Shown here: piece after piece, positions 43,709 to 53,988 of the stretch
How positions within the stretch are numbered: the first letter of the stretch is position 1
Layout: each line of letters starts with the position of its first letter
DNA from: Caryophanales bacterium
Lineage (GTDB): Bacteria; Bacillota; Bacilli; CAJFEE01
Direction of reading: 5' to 3'
Assembly: GCA_029256085.1 (NCBI GenBank)
Contig: JAQSYP010000001.1
Location: 516,497-580,496, forward strand
DNA: 64,000 nucleotides
The notes under the pieces: generated by a model
What the model saw: the letters and a program-made list of their open reading frames with translations, nothing else
What the model was told of the DNA's origin: nothing
The model's database searches: none
Position numbers and translations under genes: made by a program

Positions 43709-45331
43709 ATGAAAATATCGTATCGCAGCAGCTTACATAGCTCAAAGTTTATGCAATACTATCTAGAAACTAATGCATCAGATATAGATCTTTTTGATTT
43801 TGATATAACAAAAAGTGGGTTTGCGGGTAGATTAAAATACTTAAAAGAAAATGATTCCTATAATCGTGAAGAGTTATGTGATAGATTAATACAATTTAAC
43901 AGGCAATTCACAAATTCAATTCATGTTTTTAATAACATTGAAAAATTAAGGAAAAATGAAAGTTATGTAGTTGTGGGTGGCCAACAAGCTGGGTTACTAA
44001 CAGGTCCACTCTATACTATTCATAAAATAATAACCCTAATCTGCTTAGCTAAGGAAAAGTCGAAAGAACTAAGTACGGACGTGATACCTGTATTTTGGAT
44101 TGCAGGCGAAGATCATGATTATAATGAAGTCAATCACGTTTATAGTTTTAACACCTCATTTAATAAAATATCTTTAACGGAAAATAATCAAATTAAAAGA
44201 ATTATTTCAAAAACAGATATAAATTATGAGAAGGTAACCGAATTTATTGATCGAGTATTTAAGGATTTCGGAGAAACAGAACATTCCAATGCTGTGTTGG
44301 ATGATATACATTGTTGTTTAAAAGTATCCAAAACATTTTCTGATTTTTTTACTTTGTTAATTAGTAAGATGTTTTCAGAGCACGGACTAGTACTTTTCGA
44401 TTCAGGTTCAGACATATTTACTAATATGAAAACACCTTTTTTAAAAAAGTTAGTTGAAAAAGAAGACATTATAAATTGTAAATTAATTGAGCAAAAAGAC
44501 GTTTTCAAATATAAAGGATTTAAACCTTCATTAGATATTAGGGAAAATGTAATTAATATCTTTTATGAGGTAAATGGTGAAAGACAATATGTTGAAAAAA
44601 ATCAGGATGGAACTTTTAGAATCAAGGGGTACAAACCGAATCTAACAAAGGAAGATTTATTAGATTTGATTGATAGTGAGAGTAGTTTATTTACAAATAA
44701 TGTTGCGACAAGACCATTAATGCAGGAATATTTATTCCCCGTACTTGCGTTTGTAGGTGGACCTGGTGAGATTTCTTATTGGGCAGAGTTAAAAGGTACT
44801 TTTAATGAAATAGGGATGAAAATGCCTATAGTTTATCCAAGATATTCTATAACATTTCTTGAAAAAAATATTGAAGCATACGCTAATGAATTTATGTGTA
44901 ACTTACAAGAATCAGATTTATCACATATTGATCAAGAAATGAATTCTTGGTTTATTAATAAGACTGGTGTAAATGTTGAGGACGAAATTTCTAAAAGTGT
45001 AGATAAATTTATAGAATCGCATAATCTTATTAGGAACTTAGGGGATAAAATCGGACCAGGCTTTGAACCGTTACTAGATAAAAATTTTGAAAAGATTTTA
45101 GAACAAGTTAATTATATGAAAAATAAATATCAAAATTACTTAGATATAAAACACGAAGCAGAATTAAATAAATGGAAAAAATTATGTTATGCTGTTTATC
45201 CTTTAGATGGACCACAAGAGAGACTTTGGAATGTTTTTTATTTTATTAACAAATATGGTGTTAGTTTTATAGATGAACTACTACATATTGAAAAATTCGA
45301 TGAGAAAAAACACAACTTTATAAATGTTTAA
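43709..45331 (+). CDS. bshC: Bacillithiol biosynthesis cysteine-adding enzyme BshC
   Basis: 540 residues, the usual size. Conserved GGQQAGLLTGPLYTIHKIIT, PVFWIAGEDHDYNEVNHVY, VARPLMQEYLFPV-type segment (here NVATRPLMQEYLFPVLAFVG) and a coiled C-terminal region. It adds Cys to GlcN-malate to complete bacillithiol, the low-molecular-weight thiol of Bacillaceae. Directly upstream of mraZ as in B. subtilis (yllA), but separated by a terminator. Confidence 0.95.
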   Translation: MKISYRSSLHSSKFMQYYLETNASDIDLFDFDITKSGFAGRLKYLKENDSYNREELCDRLIQFNRQFTNSIHVFNNIEKLRKNESYVVVGGQQAGLLTGPLYTIHKIITLICLAKEKSKELSTDVIPVFWIAGEDHDYNEVNHVYSFNTSFNKISLTENNQIKRIISKTDINYEKVTEFIDRVFKDFGETEHSNAVLDDIHCCLKVSKTFSDFFTLLISKMFSEHGLVLFDSGSDIFTNMKTPFLKKLVEKEDIINCKLIEQKDVFKYKGFKPSLDIRENVINIFYEVNGERQYVEKNQDGTFRIKGYKPNLTKEDLLDLIDSESSLFTNNVATRPLMQEYLFPVLAFVGGPGEISYWAELKGTFNEIGMKMPIVYPRYSITFLEKNIEAYANEFMCNLQESDLSHIDQEMNSWFINKTGVNVEDEISKSVDKFIESHNLIRNLGDKIGPGFEPLLDKNFEKILEQVNYMKNKYQNYLDIKHEAELNKWKKLCYAVYPLDGPQERLWNVFYFINKYGVSFIDELLHIEKFDEKKHNFINV

Positions 45332-45360
45332 ATCCTGTGAAAACACAGGATTTTTTTTGT
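45332..45360 (+). terminator. Terminator between bshC and mraZ
   Basis: AATCCTGTG pairs with CACAGGATT around AAAA, followed by TTTTTTTG. It isolates the dcw cluster from upstream transcription. Confidence 0.92.
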
Positions 45361-45377
45361 TATTATTTGAATATTTA

Positions 45378-45407
45378 GTGGTAGAAAGTGGGGGATTGTG
45401 GTAAAAT
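45378..45407 (+). promoter_or_regulatory. mraZ promoter with three-box MraZ operator
   Basis: GTGG occurs at 45378, 45388 and 45398, exactly 10 bp apart, in the contexts TAGTGGTAG, AAGTGGGGG and TTGTGGTAA. The last box runs into an extended -10, TGGTAAAAT (45399-45407). MraZ proteins bind direct repeats of this kind upstream of their own gene in other bacteria, so autoregulation of the dcw cluster is expected. Confidence 0.72.
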
Positions 45408-45431
45408 TTATATTGAAGGTGGGGAGAATTT

Positions 45432-45863
45432 ATGTTCATGGGAGAATTTCATCATTCTATAGATACAAAGGGAAGAGTTATTGTACCTTCAAAATTTCGC
45501 GAAGAATTAGGCGAAACTTTCGTTGTTACAAGAGGACTTGATCAATGTATATTCATATATCCAATGAATGAATGGAATATTCTAGAACAAAAACTAAAGG
45601 CCCTTTCTTTAACGAAAAAAGATGCAAGAGCTTTCACTCGTTTTTTCTTCTCAGGTGCAACTGAATGCGAAGTTGATAAACAAGGGAGAATTAATATAGC
45701 AACTCCGCTAATTAATTACGCTAGCCTTGAAAAAGAATGTGTTGTAATTGGTGTATCGAATAGAATTGAGATATGGAGTAAATCAATTTGGGAACACTAT
45801 TTAACACAGCAGGAGAATTCATTTGCAGAAATAGCAGAAAATATGCTTGATTTTGACCTATAG
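45432..45863 (+). CDS. mraZ: Transcriptional regulator MraZ
   Basis: 143 residues, two SpoVT/AbrB-like half-domains each with D-x-x-x-[19 protein letters not shown] and [13 protein letters not shown]. It forms rings and represses its own dcw operon. GGTGGGGAG ribosome site. First gene of the dcw cluster; rsmH follows after 14 nt. Confidence 0.97.
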   Translation: MFMGEFHHSIDTKGRVIVPSKFREELGETFVVTRGLDQCIFIYPMNEWNILEQKLKALSLTKKDARAFTRFFFSGATECEVDKQGRINIATPLINYASLEKECVVIGVSNRIEIWSKSIWEHYLTQQENSFAEIAENMLDFDL

Positions 45864-45877
45864 GAGAAGATGCAACG

Positions 45878-46804
45878 ATGTTTAAGCATGTAACGGTTTT
45901 ATTAAATGAGGCAGTGGAAGGGCTTAACATTAAGCCTGATGGAATATATGTAGATTGCACTTTAGGTGGTGCTGGTCATAGCACATTAATCCTTTCTAAA
46001 CTTTCGGATAAGGGTAGATTAATTGCTTTTGATCAAGATATTGTTGCCATTAATAATGCAAAAGAAAAATTAAATGATAGTCGAGTTACTTTTATAAAAA
46101 GTAATTTCAGAAATCTAAAACAAGAACTAAATGAAATTGGAATTGAAAAGGTAGACGGAATACTCTTTGATTTAGGTGTATCCTCACCACAATTAGATAC
46201 GCCAGAAAGAGGATTTAGTTATCATAATGATGCACCATTAGATATGAGAATGGATGAATCAGCATCCTTTACAGCTTACGATGTTGTAAACAACTGGCCA
46301 TATGAAAAACTTGTTAAGATATTCTTTACATACGGCGAAGAGAAATTTTCAAAGCAGATTGCTAGAAATATTGAAAGAACAAGAGAAGTAAAACCGATTG
46401 AAACGACATTGGAATTGGTAGATGTAATAAAGGATTCAATTCCTGCCGCTGCTAGAAGAACGGGCGGTCATCCGGCAAAAAGGATATTTCAGTCGATAAG
46501 AATTGCTGTTAACGATGAATTATCAGCGTTTGAAGATTCCTTAGACCAAAGCTTAGAGGTTATAGATTTAGGTGGGAGAATTAGTGTTATCACTTTTCAT
46601 TCATTAGAGGATAGAATATGCAAATTGTTTTTCAAAGAGAAGAGTGCAATGCCTAATATACCTCGTGGTCTTCCGATTATGCCTGATCAATTTAAGCCAG
46701 AGCTCAAACTAGTCACTAGAAAACCAATTTTACCGACAGATGAAGAACTAGAAGATAATAATCGTGCAAGATCTGCAAAGTTACGTATTGCCGAAAAGCT
46801 ATAA
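45878..46804 (+). CDS. rsmH: 16S rRNA (cytosine1402-N4)-methyltransferase RsmH
   Basis: 308 residues. SAM-binding [66 protein letters not shown] and [13 protein letters not shown] match RsmH (MraW). It methylates C1402 in the 30S P site. Confidence 0.97.
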   Translation: MFKHVTVLLNEAVEGLNIKPDGIYVDCTLGGAGHSTLILSKLSDKGRLIAFDQDIVAINNAKEKLNDSRVTFIKSNFRNLKQELNEIGIEKVDGILFDLGVSSPQLDTPERGFSYHNDAPLDMRMDESASFTAYDVVNNWPYEKLVKIFFTYGEEKFSKQIARNIERTREVKPIETTLELVDVIKDSIPAAARRTGGHPAKRIFQSIRIAVNDELSAFEDSLDQSLEVIDLGGRISVITFHSLEDRICKLFFKEKSAMPNIPRGLPIMPDQFKPELKLVTRKPILPTDEELEDNNRARSAKLRIAEKL

Positions 46805-46838
46805 TTAAAGCATAATGTATATGTAGGGAGGCTTTATA

Positions 46839-47204
46839 GTGAATCAAGTTGCGCATAATTATTCTACACATAAACGTGTTCAAGAATATAATCCGATAAA
46901 ACATAAACAATTAAATAAATTAAATAAAAAAGTATCTTTTTCTGGACTCGAGAAAATCATATTCCTTGCTGTAGTTGGTACTATTATTTTTGGATCAATG
47001 AAAGTGGTTGGAAACTATGCTGCTATATATGAAGTTAATAAAGATATTCAGAAAGTAAAAGTAAGTATAGAGAGCCATGAAAAAATGAATAGCGATATTC
47101 GTTTGCAAGTTTCTGAACTAAGTACTTATGAACGCATTTGGGAAAAAGCATCCCAGTTAGGATTGACACTAAACGAAAACAATGTAAAAGTTGTTCAAGA
47201 ATAA
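46839..47204 (+). CDS. ftsL: Cell division protein FtsL
   Basis: 121 residues: basic cytoplasmic N-tail (about 1-38), one membrane helix (about 42-62; IIFLAVVGTIIFGSM), then an extracellular coiled coil (about 65-95). It bridges DivIC and DivIB in the divisome. GTG start after GGGAGG. The family is recognised more by topology and position than by sequence. Confidence 0.9.
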   Translation: MNQVAHNYSTHKRVQEYNPIKHKQLNKLNKKVSFSGLEKIIFLAVVGTIIFGSMKVVGNYAAIYEVNKDIQKVKVSIESHEKMNSDIRLQVSELSTYERIWEKASQLGLTLNENNVKVVQE

Positions 47205-47247
47205 ACTTCTTATGCGTCTCTTTACTTCATGAACGGAGTGAGCATTA

Positions 47248-49455
47248 TTGAAACGTAAAAATATTACATTTGGAGCAACAGGATTTTTATTAATATTTGT
47301 GTTGCTCTTTTTTATATTATTTGGAAGATTTTTCTATATTCAAAAAAATGGTAAAGTCGATGGTCAAACTTTAGACAAGTTGGCTGAAAATATTTATAGC
47401 AAAGAAGTTAAACTTGAAGCGCATAGAGGAACTATCTTTGATCAAAATGGGATTCCTCTTGCAGAGGATATTGTTTCATATAATCTTGTAGCAATACTTG
47501 ATCCTAAACAAACAACAATTCCGGATAAGCCTATGCATGTAATTGATCCAGACTTAACCGCAGAAAAACTTGCTCCGATTTTAGGTATAGAGAAGAGCGA
47601 AATCAAAAATAAACTATCACGTAAGAATTTGTTTCAAGTTGAGTTTGGAACAAAAGGTAAAGGTTTATCACACGACAAGAAAAATATGATCGAGAAACTT
47701 AAATTACCAGGAATTACATTCTATAGAACAACAAAAAGGTATTATCCTAACGGAACGTTTGCAGCACATTCTTTAGGTTTTTCACGTGTAGATGACAATG
47801 GTAATTCATACGGTGTTATGGGCCTTGAAAAATCATTAGATAAATACTTAAAAGAAACTGATGGTAAAATTTCATTTAAAAAAGATTACTTTGGATTTAG
47901 GCTTCCTAACGCTGATGAAGAAGTTGTTAATCCTAAAAATGGTGATGACGTTTATTTAACTATTGATCAAAAAATCCAAACTTTTGTTGAGGATGCTGTT
48001 TCAAGAGTAGACAAACAATACAAACCCAAAGAAATTATCGTTATAGTTGCAAATCCTAAAAATGGAGAAATCTTAGCAATTACATCTCGACCTAGTTTTA
48101 ACCCTAATAAGCGCGATATTGAAAATTATATGAATACACCAATAGAATATCCGTTTGAACCGGGGTCGACTATGAAGATCTTTACACTCGCTTCCGCAAT
48201 AGAAGAAGGTGTATATAAGGGAAATGCAAAGTATAAGTCTGGATGCTATAAAGTAAATATAAACACAATTTGTGACCATAATGGGTACGGTTGGGGCACT
48301 ATTACTTATAATGAAGGTGTTCAAAGGTCATCAAACGTTGCCTTTGCAAATATCGCAGAACATCAGTTAGGATTTGACCGACTTTTTCAATATTTAAATA
48401 AATTTGGTTTCTCAAAACCAACTGGAATAGACTTGCCAAACGAACAGAGTGGTAAACTACTCTATAAATATAAGATTGAAAAAACTACAACTGCATTTGG
48501 ACAAGGTACTTCAGTTACCCCAATTCAACAATTACAAGCGGCAACATCTATTGCAAATAACGGCAAAATGATGAATCTACACATAATTAAAAAGGTTGAA
48601 GATAAAGTATCAAAAGAAGTGTTATATAGTGCTGAACCAAAAGTTGTTGGACAACCAATCTCTAGTAATACAGCTACAACTGTTAGAAATATCTTAGAAA
48701 CAGTAGTTACATCTCCTAATGGAACTGGTAAAAAATATAAGATTGAAGGGTACAGTGTAGCCGGAAAAACAGGTACAGCCCAAATTCCTGGACCAGATGG
48801 TAAGTATCTAACTGGATACGAAAACTATATATTCTCGTTTATGGGAATGGCACCTAAAGATGATCCTAAATTAATAATGTATGTTGCGGTTAAGCAACCA
48901 GATCTTGGTGAGTTTGAACTTGGTAGTGAACCTGTATCTGCTATCTTTAGGCCAGTAATTAAAAATAGTTTGCAGTATTTAAATATAAAGCCAAATAATA
49001 ATACTACTAAAACAATTGTGAATAAGGATATTAAATTAGAAAATTATATATCTCTTGAAAAGTCAAAGGTAATTGATAAACTTACACAGAAAAAATTGAA
49101 ACCGATAGTTTTAGGTAATGGCAATAAAATTACTGGACAAATGCCTGGAAAAGGAGAGCAGGTTGTAGTAGGTGATAAAATTATTTTATTAACCGAGGGC
49201 GTCATTAAGATGCCAGATTTTAAGAATTGGTCACTTAGAGATGTTCTTAAAGTAAAGCAATTATTGTCACTGCAACTGCATGTTAAAGGTAATGGGTACG
49301 TGTCAACTCAAAGTATTAATCCAGGTAAGTCGATAAAACACGGAGATTATTTAAATATTACGTTGACCGAACCGAACAGTGTAGTTAAGAAGAGGGAAGA
49401 TGAAGCGCTAAGTGAAGTCGAGGTAAACGATGGCACCATCACCCCACTGGACTAG
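47248..49455 (+). CDS. pbpB: Penicillin-binding protein 2B (septal transpeptidase)
   Basis: 735 residues: membrane anchor (about 9-28), PBP dimer domain (LEAHRGTIFDQNGIPLAED), transpeptidase with active-site Ser307 in PGSTMKIF, RSSNVAF and AGKTGTAQ, and two C-terminal PASTA domains (about 590-645 and 650-712). Septal cross-linking enzyme partnered with FtsW. TTG start after CGGAGTGAG. Confidence 0.95.
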   Translation: MKRKNITFGATGFLLIFVLLFFILFGRFFYIQKNGKVDGQTLDKLAENIYSKEVKLEAHRGTIFDQNGIPLAEDIVSYNLVAILDPKQTTIPDKPMHVIDPDLTAEKLAPILGIEKSEIKNKLSRKNLFQVEFGTKGKGLSHDKKNMIEKLKLPGITFYRTTKRYYPNGTFAAHSLGFSRVDDNGNSYGVMGLEKSLDKYLKETDGKISFKKDYFGFRLPNADEEVVNPKNGDDVYLTIDQKIQTFVEDAVSRVDKQYKPKEIIVIVANPKNGEILAITSRPSFNPNKRDIENYMNTPIEYPFEPGSTMKIFTLASAIEEGVYKGNAKYKSGCYKVNINTICDHNGYGWGTITYNEGVQRSSNVAFANIAEHQLGFDRLFQYLNKFGFSKPTGIDLPNEQSGKLLYKYKIEKTTTAFGQGTSVTPIQQLQAATSIANNGKMMNLHIIKKVEDKVSKEVLYSAEPKVVGQPISSNTATTVRNILETVVTSPNGTGKKYKIEGYSVAGKTGTAQIPGPDGKYLTGYENYIFSFMGMAPKDDPKLIMYVAVKQPDLGEFELGSEPVSAIFRPVIKNSLQYLNIKPNNNTTKTIVNKDIKLENYISLEKSKVIDKLTQKKLKPIVLGNGNKITGQMPGKGEQVVVGDKIILLTEGVIKMPDFKNWSLRDVLKVKQLLSLQLHVKGNGYVSTQSINPGKSIKHGDYLNITLTEPNSVVKKREDEALSEVEVNDGTITPLD

Positions 49456-49522
49456 AAATGTTCTAAATATAGTGGTACAAGCATATATATGAACGAGCTT
49501 TATTTGTATGGGAGGTTCTAAT

Positions 49523-51469
49523 ATGCGTGCCACTTTTTTTACTGTAAAAAAAAGACTAGTAGTTTCACTAATAGTTGGATTGAGTTTATTTCTAATAATT
49601 AGTATCAGATTAGGGTATGTTCAGTTTGCCCTTGGAAATTTCTTAACTGAAAGAGCAGAAGATTCGTGGAGTAGGAACGTTCCATTTGAACCACAGCGAG
49701 GCGATATTTTAGATAGAAATGATGTCAAATTAGCTACTAATCAATCGGCACCTACTATTTTTGTTGTACCTAGACAAATTGAAAATCCAACTCAAGTTGC
49801 AAAACAGCTTTCTGATGTACTAGGGATGCCTGTTCAAAAAGCATATAAGCATATTACAAAAGTGACTTCGATAGAAAGACTTCATCCAGAAGGAAGAAAA
49901 GTAACTTTAGATATCGCAAATAAAATAAGAGATCTTGATATTAAAGGCGTTTATATTGCTGAAGACTCAAGAAGATATTATCCATATGGTAAATATCTTT
50001 CGCATGTATTAGGTTTTGCAGGAATAGATAACCAGGGTTTGATGGGTCTTGAGGCATATTACGACAAAGAATTAAAAGGTGAAGAAGGCAACGTTAGGTT
50101 TTTTTCTGATGCAAAGGGTAAGAGAATGCCTAAGATTGCGGATCAATATCAGTCACCAGTTGATGGACTAGATCTCCGATTAACTATAGATTCTAGAATT
50201 CAAACAGCAATTGAACGAGAACTAGACAATGCTGAGGCACTATATAATCCAGAAGGTATCGTTGCTATTGCTATGAACCCAAATAATGGCGAAATACTCG
50301 GGATGGCTAGTAGACCAAGTTTTAATCCGATTGAATATCAAACAGTTTCTCCTGAGATATACAATAGAAACCTACCAGTTTGGAGTACATATGAACCAGG
50401 TTCAACATTTAAGATTATTACATTAGCTGCAGCACTCGAGGAAAATCTAGTTAACTTACAGAAAGATAATTTTCATGATGGGGGTTCGGTTGAGGTTGGT
50501 GGAGCGCACCTTCATTGCTGGAAGAGCGGCGGACACGGTTCACAGACTTTCTTAGAAGTTGTTCAAAATTCATGTAACCCTGGATTTGTTGAGCTTGGTG
50601 ATAGATTAGGCAAGGCTAAGTTGTTTAAGTATATTAAGGATTTTGGATTCGGTGAAAAGACAGGTATTGACTTACAAGGTGAGGGTAAGGGAATACTATT
50701 TAAATTAGATAGAGTTGGCCCGTTAGAGGCAGCAACAACTGCTTTCGGTCAGGGTGTATCAGTTACTCCAATTCAACAAGTTGCAGCAGTTGCAGCAGTT
50801 GTAAATGGAGGTTACCTATACAAGCCATATATTGCAAAAGAACTAGTTGATTCAAAGACTGGAACTGTATTAAAAAAATTCACACCTGAAATGAAAAGAA
50901 AAGTTATATCTGAAGAAACGTCAAAGCAAGTCAGATACGCACTAGAAAGTGTAGTTGCTCAGGGAACTGGAAAAAACGCCTTCGTTGACGGTTTGAGAGT
51001 TGGCGGCAAAACAGGTACAGCACAAAAAGTTAAAGATGGTCGCTATATGGAAAATAACTATATAGTATCATTTATTGGGTTTGCTCCTGCGGATAAGCCA
51101 GAAGTAGTTATTTATGTGGCTGTAGATCATCCACGTGATACGTTACAATTTGGGGGTACAGTTGCCGCACCAATAGTTGGTAACATTATGAAAGATATCA
51201 AACAAATACTAGATATAAAATCACGTAAAGGTGCAATTGCTAAAGAATATAATTCATGGTTAGATCCCGCCCCAATAATAGTGCCAAATTTTGTAGGTAT
51301 GGATAAATCAAAATTACAGACTCAATTAGTGGAGTTGAAAATAGAAGCATCGGGTTCTGGTAATATTGTGAAATTTCAATCACCTGCGCCTGGTACTAAA
51401 GTTAAACCAAATTCAAAAATTAGACTTTTTTTTGATGAAGAAAAAAATGATAAACTAAAGAAAAAGTAA
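49523..51469 (+). CDS. spoVD: Stage V sporulation protein D (SpoVD), class B PBP
   Basis: 648 residues: membrane anchor, PBP dimer domain (FEPQRGDILDRNDVKLA), transpeptidase with Ser294 in PGSTFKII, NSCNPGF and GGKTGTAQK, and one C-terminal PASTA domain. It synthesises spore cortex with SpoVE. Cys332 and Cys351 are both present; in B. subtilis this pair forms a disulfide that StoA must reduce. The ATG 7 nt after GGGAGG gives exactly that numbering, which supports the start over the ATG at 49508. Confidence 0.96.
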   Translation: MRATFFTVKKRLVVSLIVGLSLFLIISIRLGYVQFALGNFLTERAEDSWSRNVPFEPQRGDILDRNDVKLATNQSAPTIFVVPRQIENPTQVAKQLSDVLGMPVQKAYKHITKVTSIERLHPEGRKVTLDIANKIRDLDIKGVYIAEDSRRYYPYGKYLSHVLGFAGIDNQGLMGLEAYYDKELKGEEGNVRFFSDAKGKRMPKIADQYQSPVDGLDLRLTIDSRIQTAIERELDNAEALYNPEGIVAIAMNPNNGEILGMASRPSFNPIEYQTVSPEIYNRNLPVWSTYEPGSTFKIITLAAALEENLVNLQKDNFHDGGSVEVGGAHLHCWKSGGHGSQTFLEVVQNSCNPGFVELGDRLGKAKLFKYIKDFGFGEKTGIDLQGEGKGILFKLDRVGPLEAATTAFGQGVSVTPIQQVAAVAAVVNGGYLYKPYIAKELVDSKTGTVLKKFTPEMKRKVISEETSKQVRYALESVVAQGTGKNAFVDGLRVGGKTGTAQKVKDGRYMENNYIVSFIGFAPADKPEVVIYVAVDHPRDTLQFGGTVAAPIVGNIMKDIKQILDIKSRKGAIAKEYNSWLDPAPIIVPNFVGMDKSKLQTQLVELKIEASGSGNIVKFQSPAPGTKVKPNSKIRLFFDEEKNDKLKKK

Positions 51470-51518
51470 TTTATTATAAAAAATTACAGTATTTCATACA
51501 ATTTATAGGAGCAATATG

Positions 51519-52991
51519 ATGAAACTAATAGATCTAGTTAAACATTTAAAAACTTTTCAATTACCTATAGTTGACGATATAGAAATAAAATCTATTGAAA
51601 TGGATTCTAGACAGGTTAAAGAAGGTTCCTTATTTATATGCATAGAGGGTTTCACTGTTGATGGACATAACTATGTTGAACAGGCTATTAATGCAGGAGC
51701 AGTTGCAATAGTAGCTGAAAAGAAAATTACTGCAAATGTCCCAGTCATTTATGTTAATAACTCGATTAGGGCAATGGCTATCTTAGCAGATGCATTTTTT
51801 GGGCACCCTACTAAAAACTTAAAGTTAATAGGTGTTACCGGAACAAATGGAAAAACAACAACCACACAAATTCTCTCACAAATTTTTGAGTATTATAAAA
51901 AAACAGTTGGTTCTATTGGGACACTGCACATAAAAATTGGCGAGGAAATCGAAGAAGTTAAAAATACAACCCCTGATTCCCTTACCTTACAAAAAACGTT
52001 CAAAAAAATGAACGATTATAATGTAGAAGCAGCATTTATCGAAGTTTCCTCACACGCATTACACCTTGGTAGAGTTCACGGATGTGATTTTGATATAGCG
52101 GTATTTACTAATCTCACACAAGATCATCTAGATTACCACCAAACTATGGAAAATTATAAAAATGCTAAGGGACTTCTATTTGCACAGTTAGGTAATACTT
52201 ATAATATAGATTCACCAAAATATTCTGTACTAAATAATGATGATCCGGCCTCAAATGACTTTGCAATGATGACAGCCTCTCACATTATTACCTATGGAAT
52301 AGATAATAAAAGTGATGTCATGGCAAAAAATATTGAATTAACTAATAATGGAACAAGATTTGAATTAGTTACACCAATTGGTAGTGCAAATGTATCAATT
52401 AAGTTAATTGGTAAATTCAATGTATATAATATTTTAGCTGCTGTCTCGGTATCTCTTGTTTATGGACTATCACTTACCCAGATTATTGAAGCTATCAGTG
52501 ATGTAAAAGGTGTTCGTGGAAGATTTGAGGTTGTGGAAGGTTCACAAGATTTTACTGTCGTAGTGGATTATTCACATACACCAGATAGTTTAGAGAACGT
52601 AATAGTTACTCTAAATCAATTATCTACTAACAAATTAACCGTTATTGTAGGCTGTGGTGGAAATAGAGATAAGACTAAAAGACCAATTATGGGAGAAATA
52701 GCAACGAGACTTGCAACACAAGTTATATTTACATCTGATAATCCTAGAAATGAAGAGCCAGAGGAAATCATTAAAGATATTTTAGATGGTGTTTCTAATG
52801 GGAATTATTCAGTTGAGATAGATAGAAGATTAGCAATAAGAAAAGCGATTCAAAATGCTGAAAAAAACGATATAATTCTAATTGCAGGTAAGGGTCATGA
52901 AACGTATCAAATCATAAAAGATGAGGTAATACAATTCGATGACGTAACAGAGGCAATCAATGCTATAAAAGATTTGAATAAGTCGAACTAG
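51519..52991 (+). CDS. murE: UDP-MurNAc-L-Ala-D-Glu:meso-DAP ligase MurE
   Basis: 490 residues. N-domain with [17 protein letters not shown], central ATP site [16 protein letters not shown], and C-domain with [11 protein letters not shown], the DNPR motif that selects meso-diaminopimelate over lysine. So the peptidoglycan is the DAP type. Two adjacent ATGs; the second (51519) is better spaced from AGGAG. Confidence 0.96.
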   Translation: MKLIDLVKHLKTFQLPIVDDIEIKSIEMDSRQVKEGSLFICIEGFTVDGHNYVEQAINAGAVAIVAEKKITANVPVIYVNNSIRAMAILADAFFGHPTKNLKLIGVTGTNGKTTTTQILSQIFEYYKKTVGSIGTLHIKIGEEIEEVKNTTPDSLTLQKTFKKMNDYNVEAAFIEVSSHALHLGRVHGCDFDIAVFTNLTQDHLDYHQTMENYKNAKGLLFAQLGNTYNIDSPKYSVLNNDDPASNDFAMMTASHIITYGIDNKSDVMAKNIELTNNGTRFELVTPIGSANVSIKLIGKFNVYNILAAVSVSLVYGLSLTQIIEAISDVKGVRGRFEVVEGSQDFTVVVDYSHTPDSLENVIVTLNQLSTNKLTVIVGCGGNRDKTKRPIMGEIATRLATQVIFTSDNPRNEEPEEIIKDILDGVSNGNYSVEIDRRLAIRKAIQNAEKNDIILIAGKGHETYQIIKDEVIQFDDVTEAINAIKDLNKSN

Positions 52992-53013
52992 GCTATTATT
53001 TAGGGGGAGAAAT

Positions 53014-53988
53014 ATGCTTGCGCAGTTAATCATATTATCAATGCTAATGAGCTTCTTAATCACAGTTCTTCTCTCACCTTTTTTCATCCCATATTTAAGA
53101 CGTCTTAAATTTGGTCAAAGCATCCGAGAAGAAGGTCCTAAATCCCATCAAAAGAAATCAGGTACTCCTACTATGGGTGGTATCATGATACTTATTTCAG
53201 TTACGTTAACAACTATCGTTATATCAGTTAAATTTAATGTATTTAATTTAGCTACTTTCGCATTATTGTTAACAATGCTGGGTTATGGATTAATAGGTTT
53301 TTTAGATGATTATATCAAGGTAATAAAAAAGAGAAATTTAGGATTGACCGCAAAACAAAAAATTTATGGTCAAATATTAATAGCTATTATTTTTTCAATT
53401 ATTCACTACGAACTAGGATTATCGACTACGATTGGGATTCCTGGTACTGAGTATTTTTTTGATTTGAAATGGTTTTATCCAGTATTTATTTTGATAATGT
53501 TTGTTGGTTCATCAAATGCTGTTAATTTAACAGATGGTTTAGATGGGCTACTTGCTGGGACTGCAGCAATATGTTTTGGAGCTTACGGAGTCTTAGCGTG
53601 GAATCAATCGCAATTTGATGTAGTAATTTTCTCGGTAGCAATTTCGGGTGCAGCCTTAGGATTTCTAGTATTTAATGCTCATCCTGCTAAAGTTTTTATG
53701 GGGGATACTGGATCACTTGCTCTTGGTGGAGCATTAGCAGCAATTGCAATATTAACAAAGTTAGAGATATTACTAGTTATTTTAGGTGGGGTTTTTGTTA
53801 TTGAAACACTTAGCGTAATAATCCAAGTAATATCATATCAAACAACTGGACGCAGAGTATTTCTTATGAGTCCTTTACATCATCATTATGAGTTAAAAGG
53901 TTGGTCAGAGTGGAGAGTAGTTGTTACCTTCTGGTTAGTTGGTTTCCTTTTCTCAATTTTAGGAATCTACATAGAGGTGTGGTTATAA
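53014..53988 (+). CDS. mraY: Phospho-MurNAc-pentapeptide translocase MraY
   Basis: 324 residues, ten membrane helices. [35 protein letters not shown] (Asp pair), [25 protein letters not shown] and the histidine loop [11 protein letters not shown] are all present. It makes lipid I. Its stop abuts the murD start. Confidence 0.98.
   Translation: MLAQLIILSMLMSFLITVLLSPFFIPYLRRLKFGQSIREEGPKSHQKKSGTPTMGGIMILISVTLTTIVISVKFNVFNLATFALLLTMLGYGLIGFLDDYIKVIKKRNLGLTAKQKIYGQILIAIIFSIIHYELGLSTTIGIPGTEYFFDLKWFYPVFILIMFVGSSNAVNLTDGLDGLLAGTAAICFGAYGVLAWNQSQFDVVIFSVAISGAALGFLVFNAHPAKVFMGDTGSLALGGALAAIAILTKLEILLVILGGVFVIETLSVIIQVISYQTTGRRVFLMSPLHHHYELKGWSEWRVVVTFWLVGFLFSILGIYIEVWL

Noticed and set aside
45418..45426. 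A fourth MraZ box (GTGG at 45419)
   Set aside because: It breaks the 10-bp spacing and is the ribosome binding site of mraZ (GGTGGGGAG).
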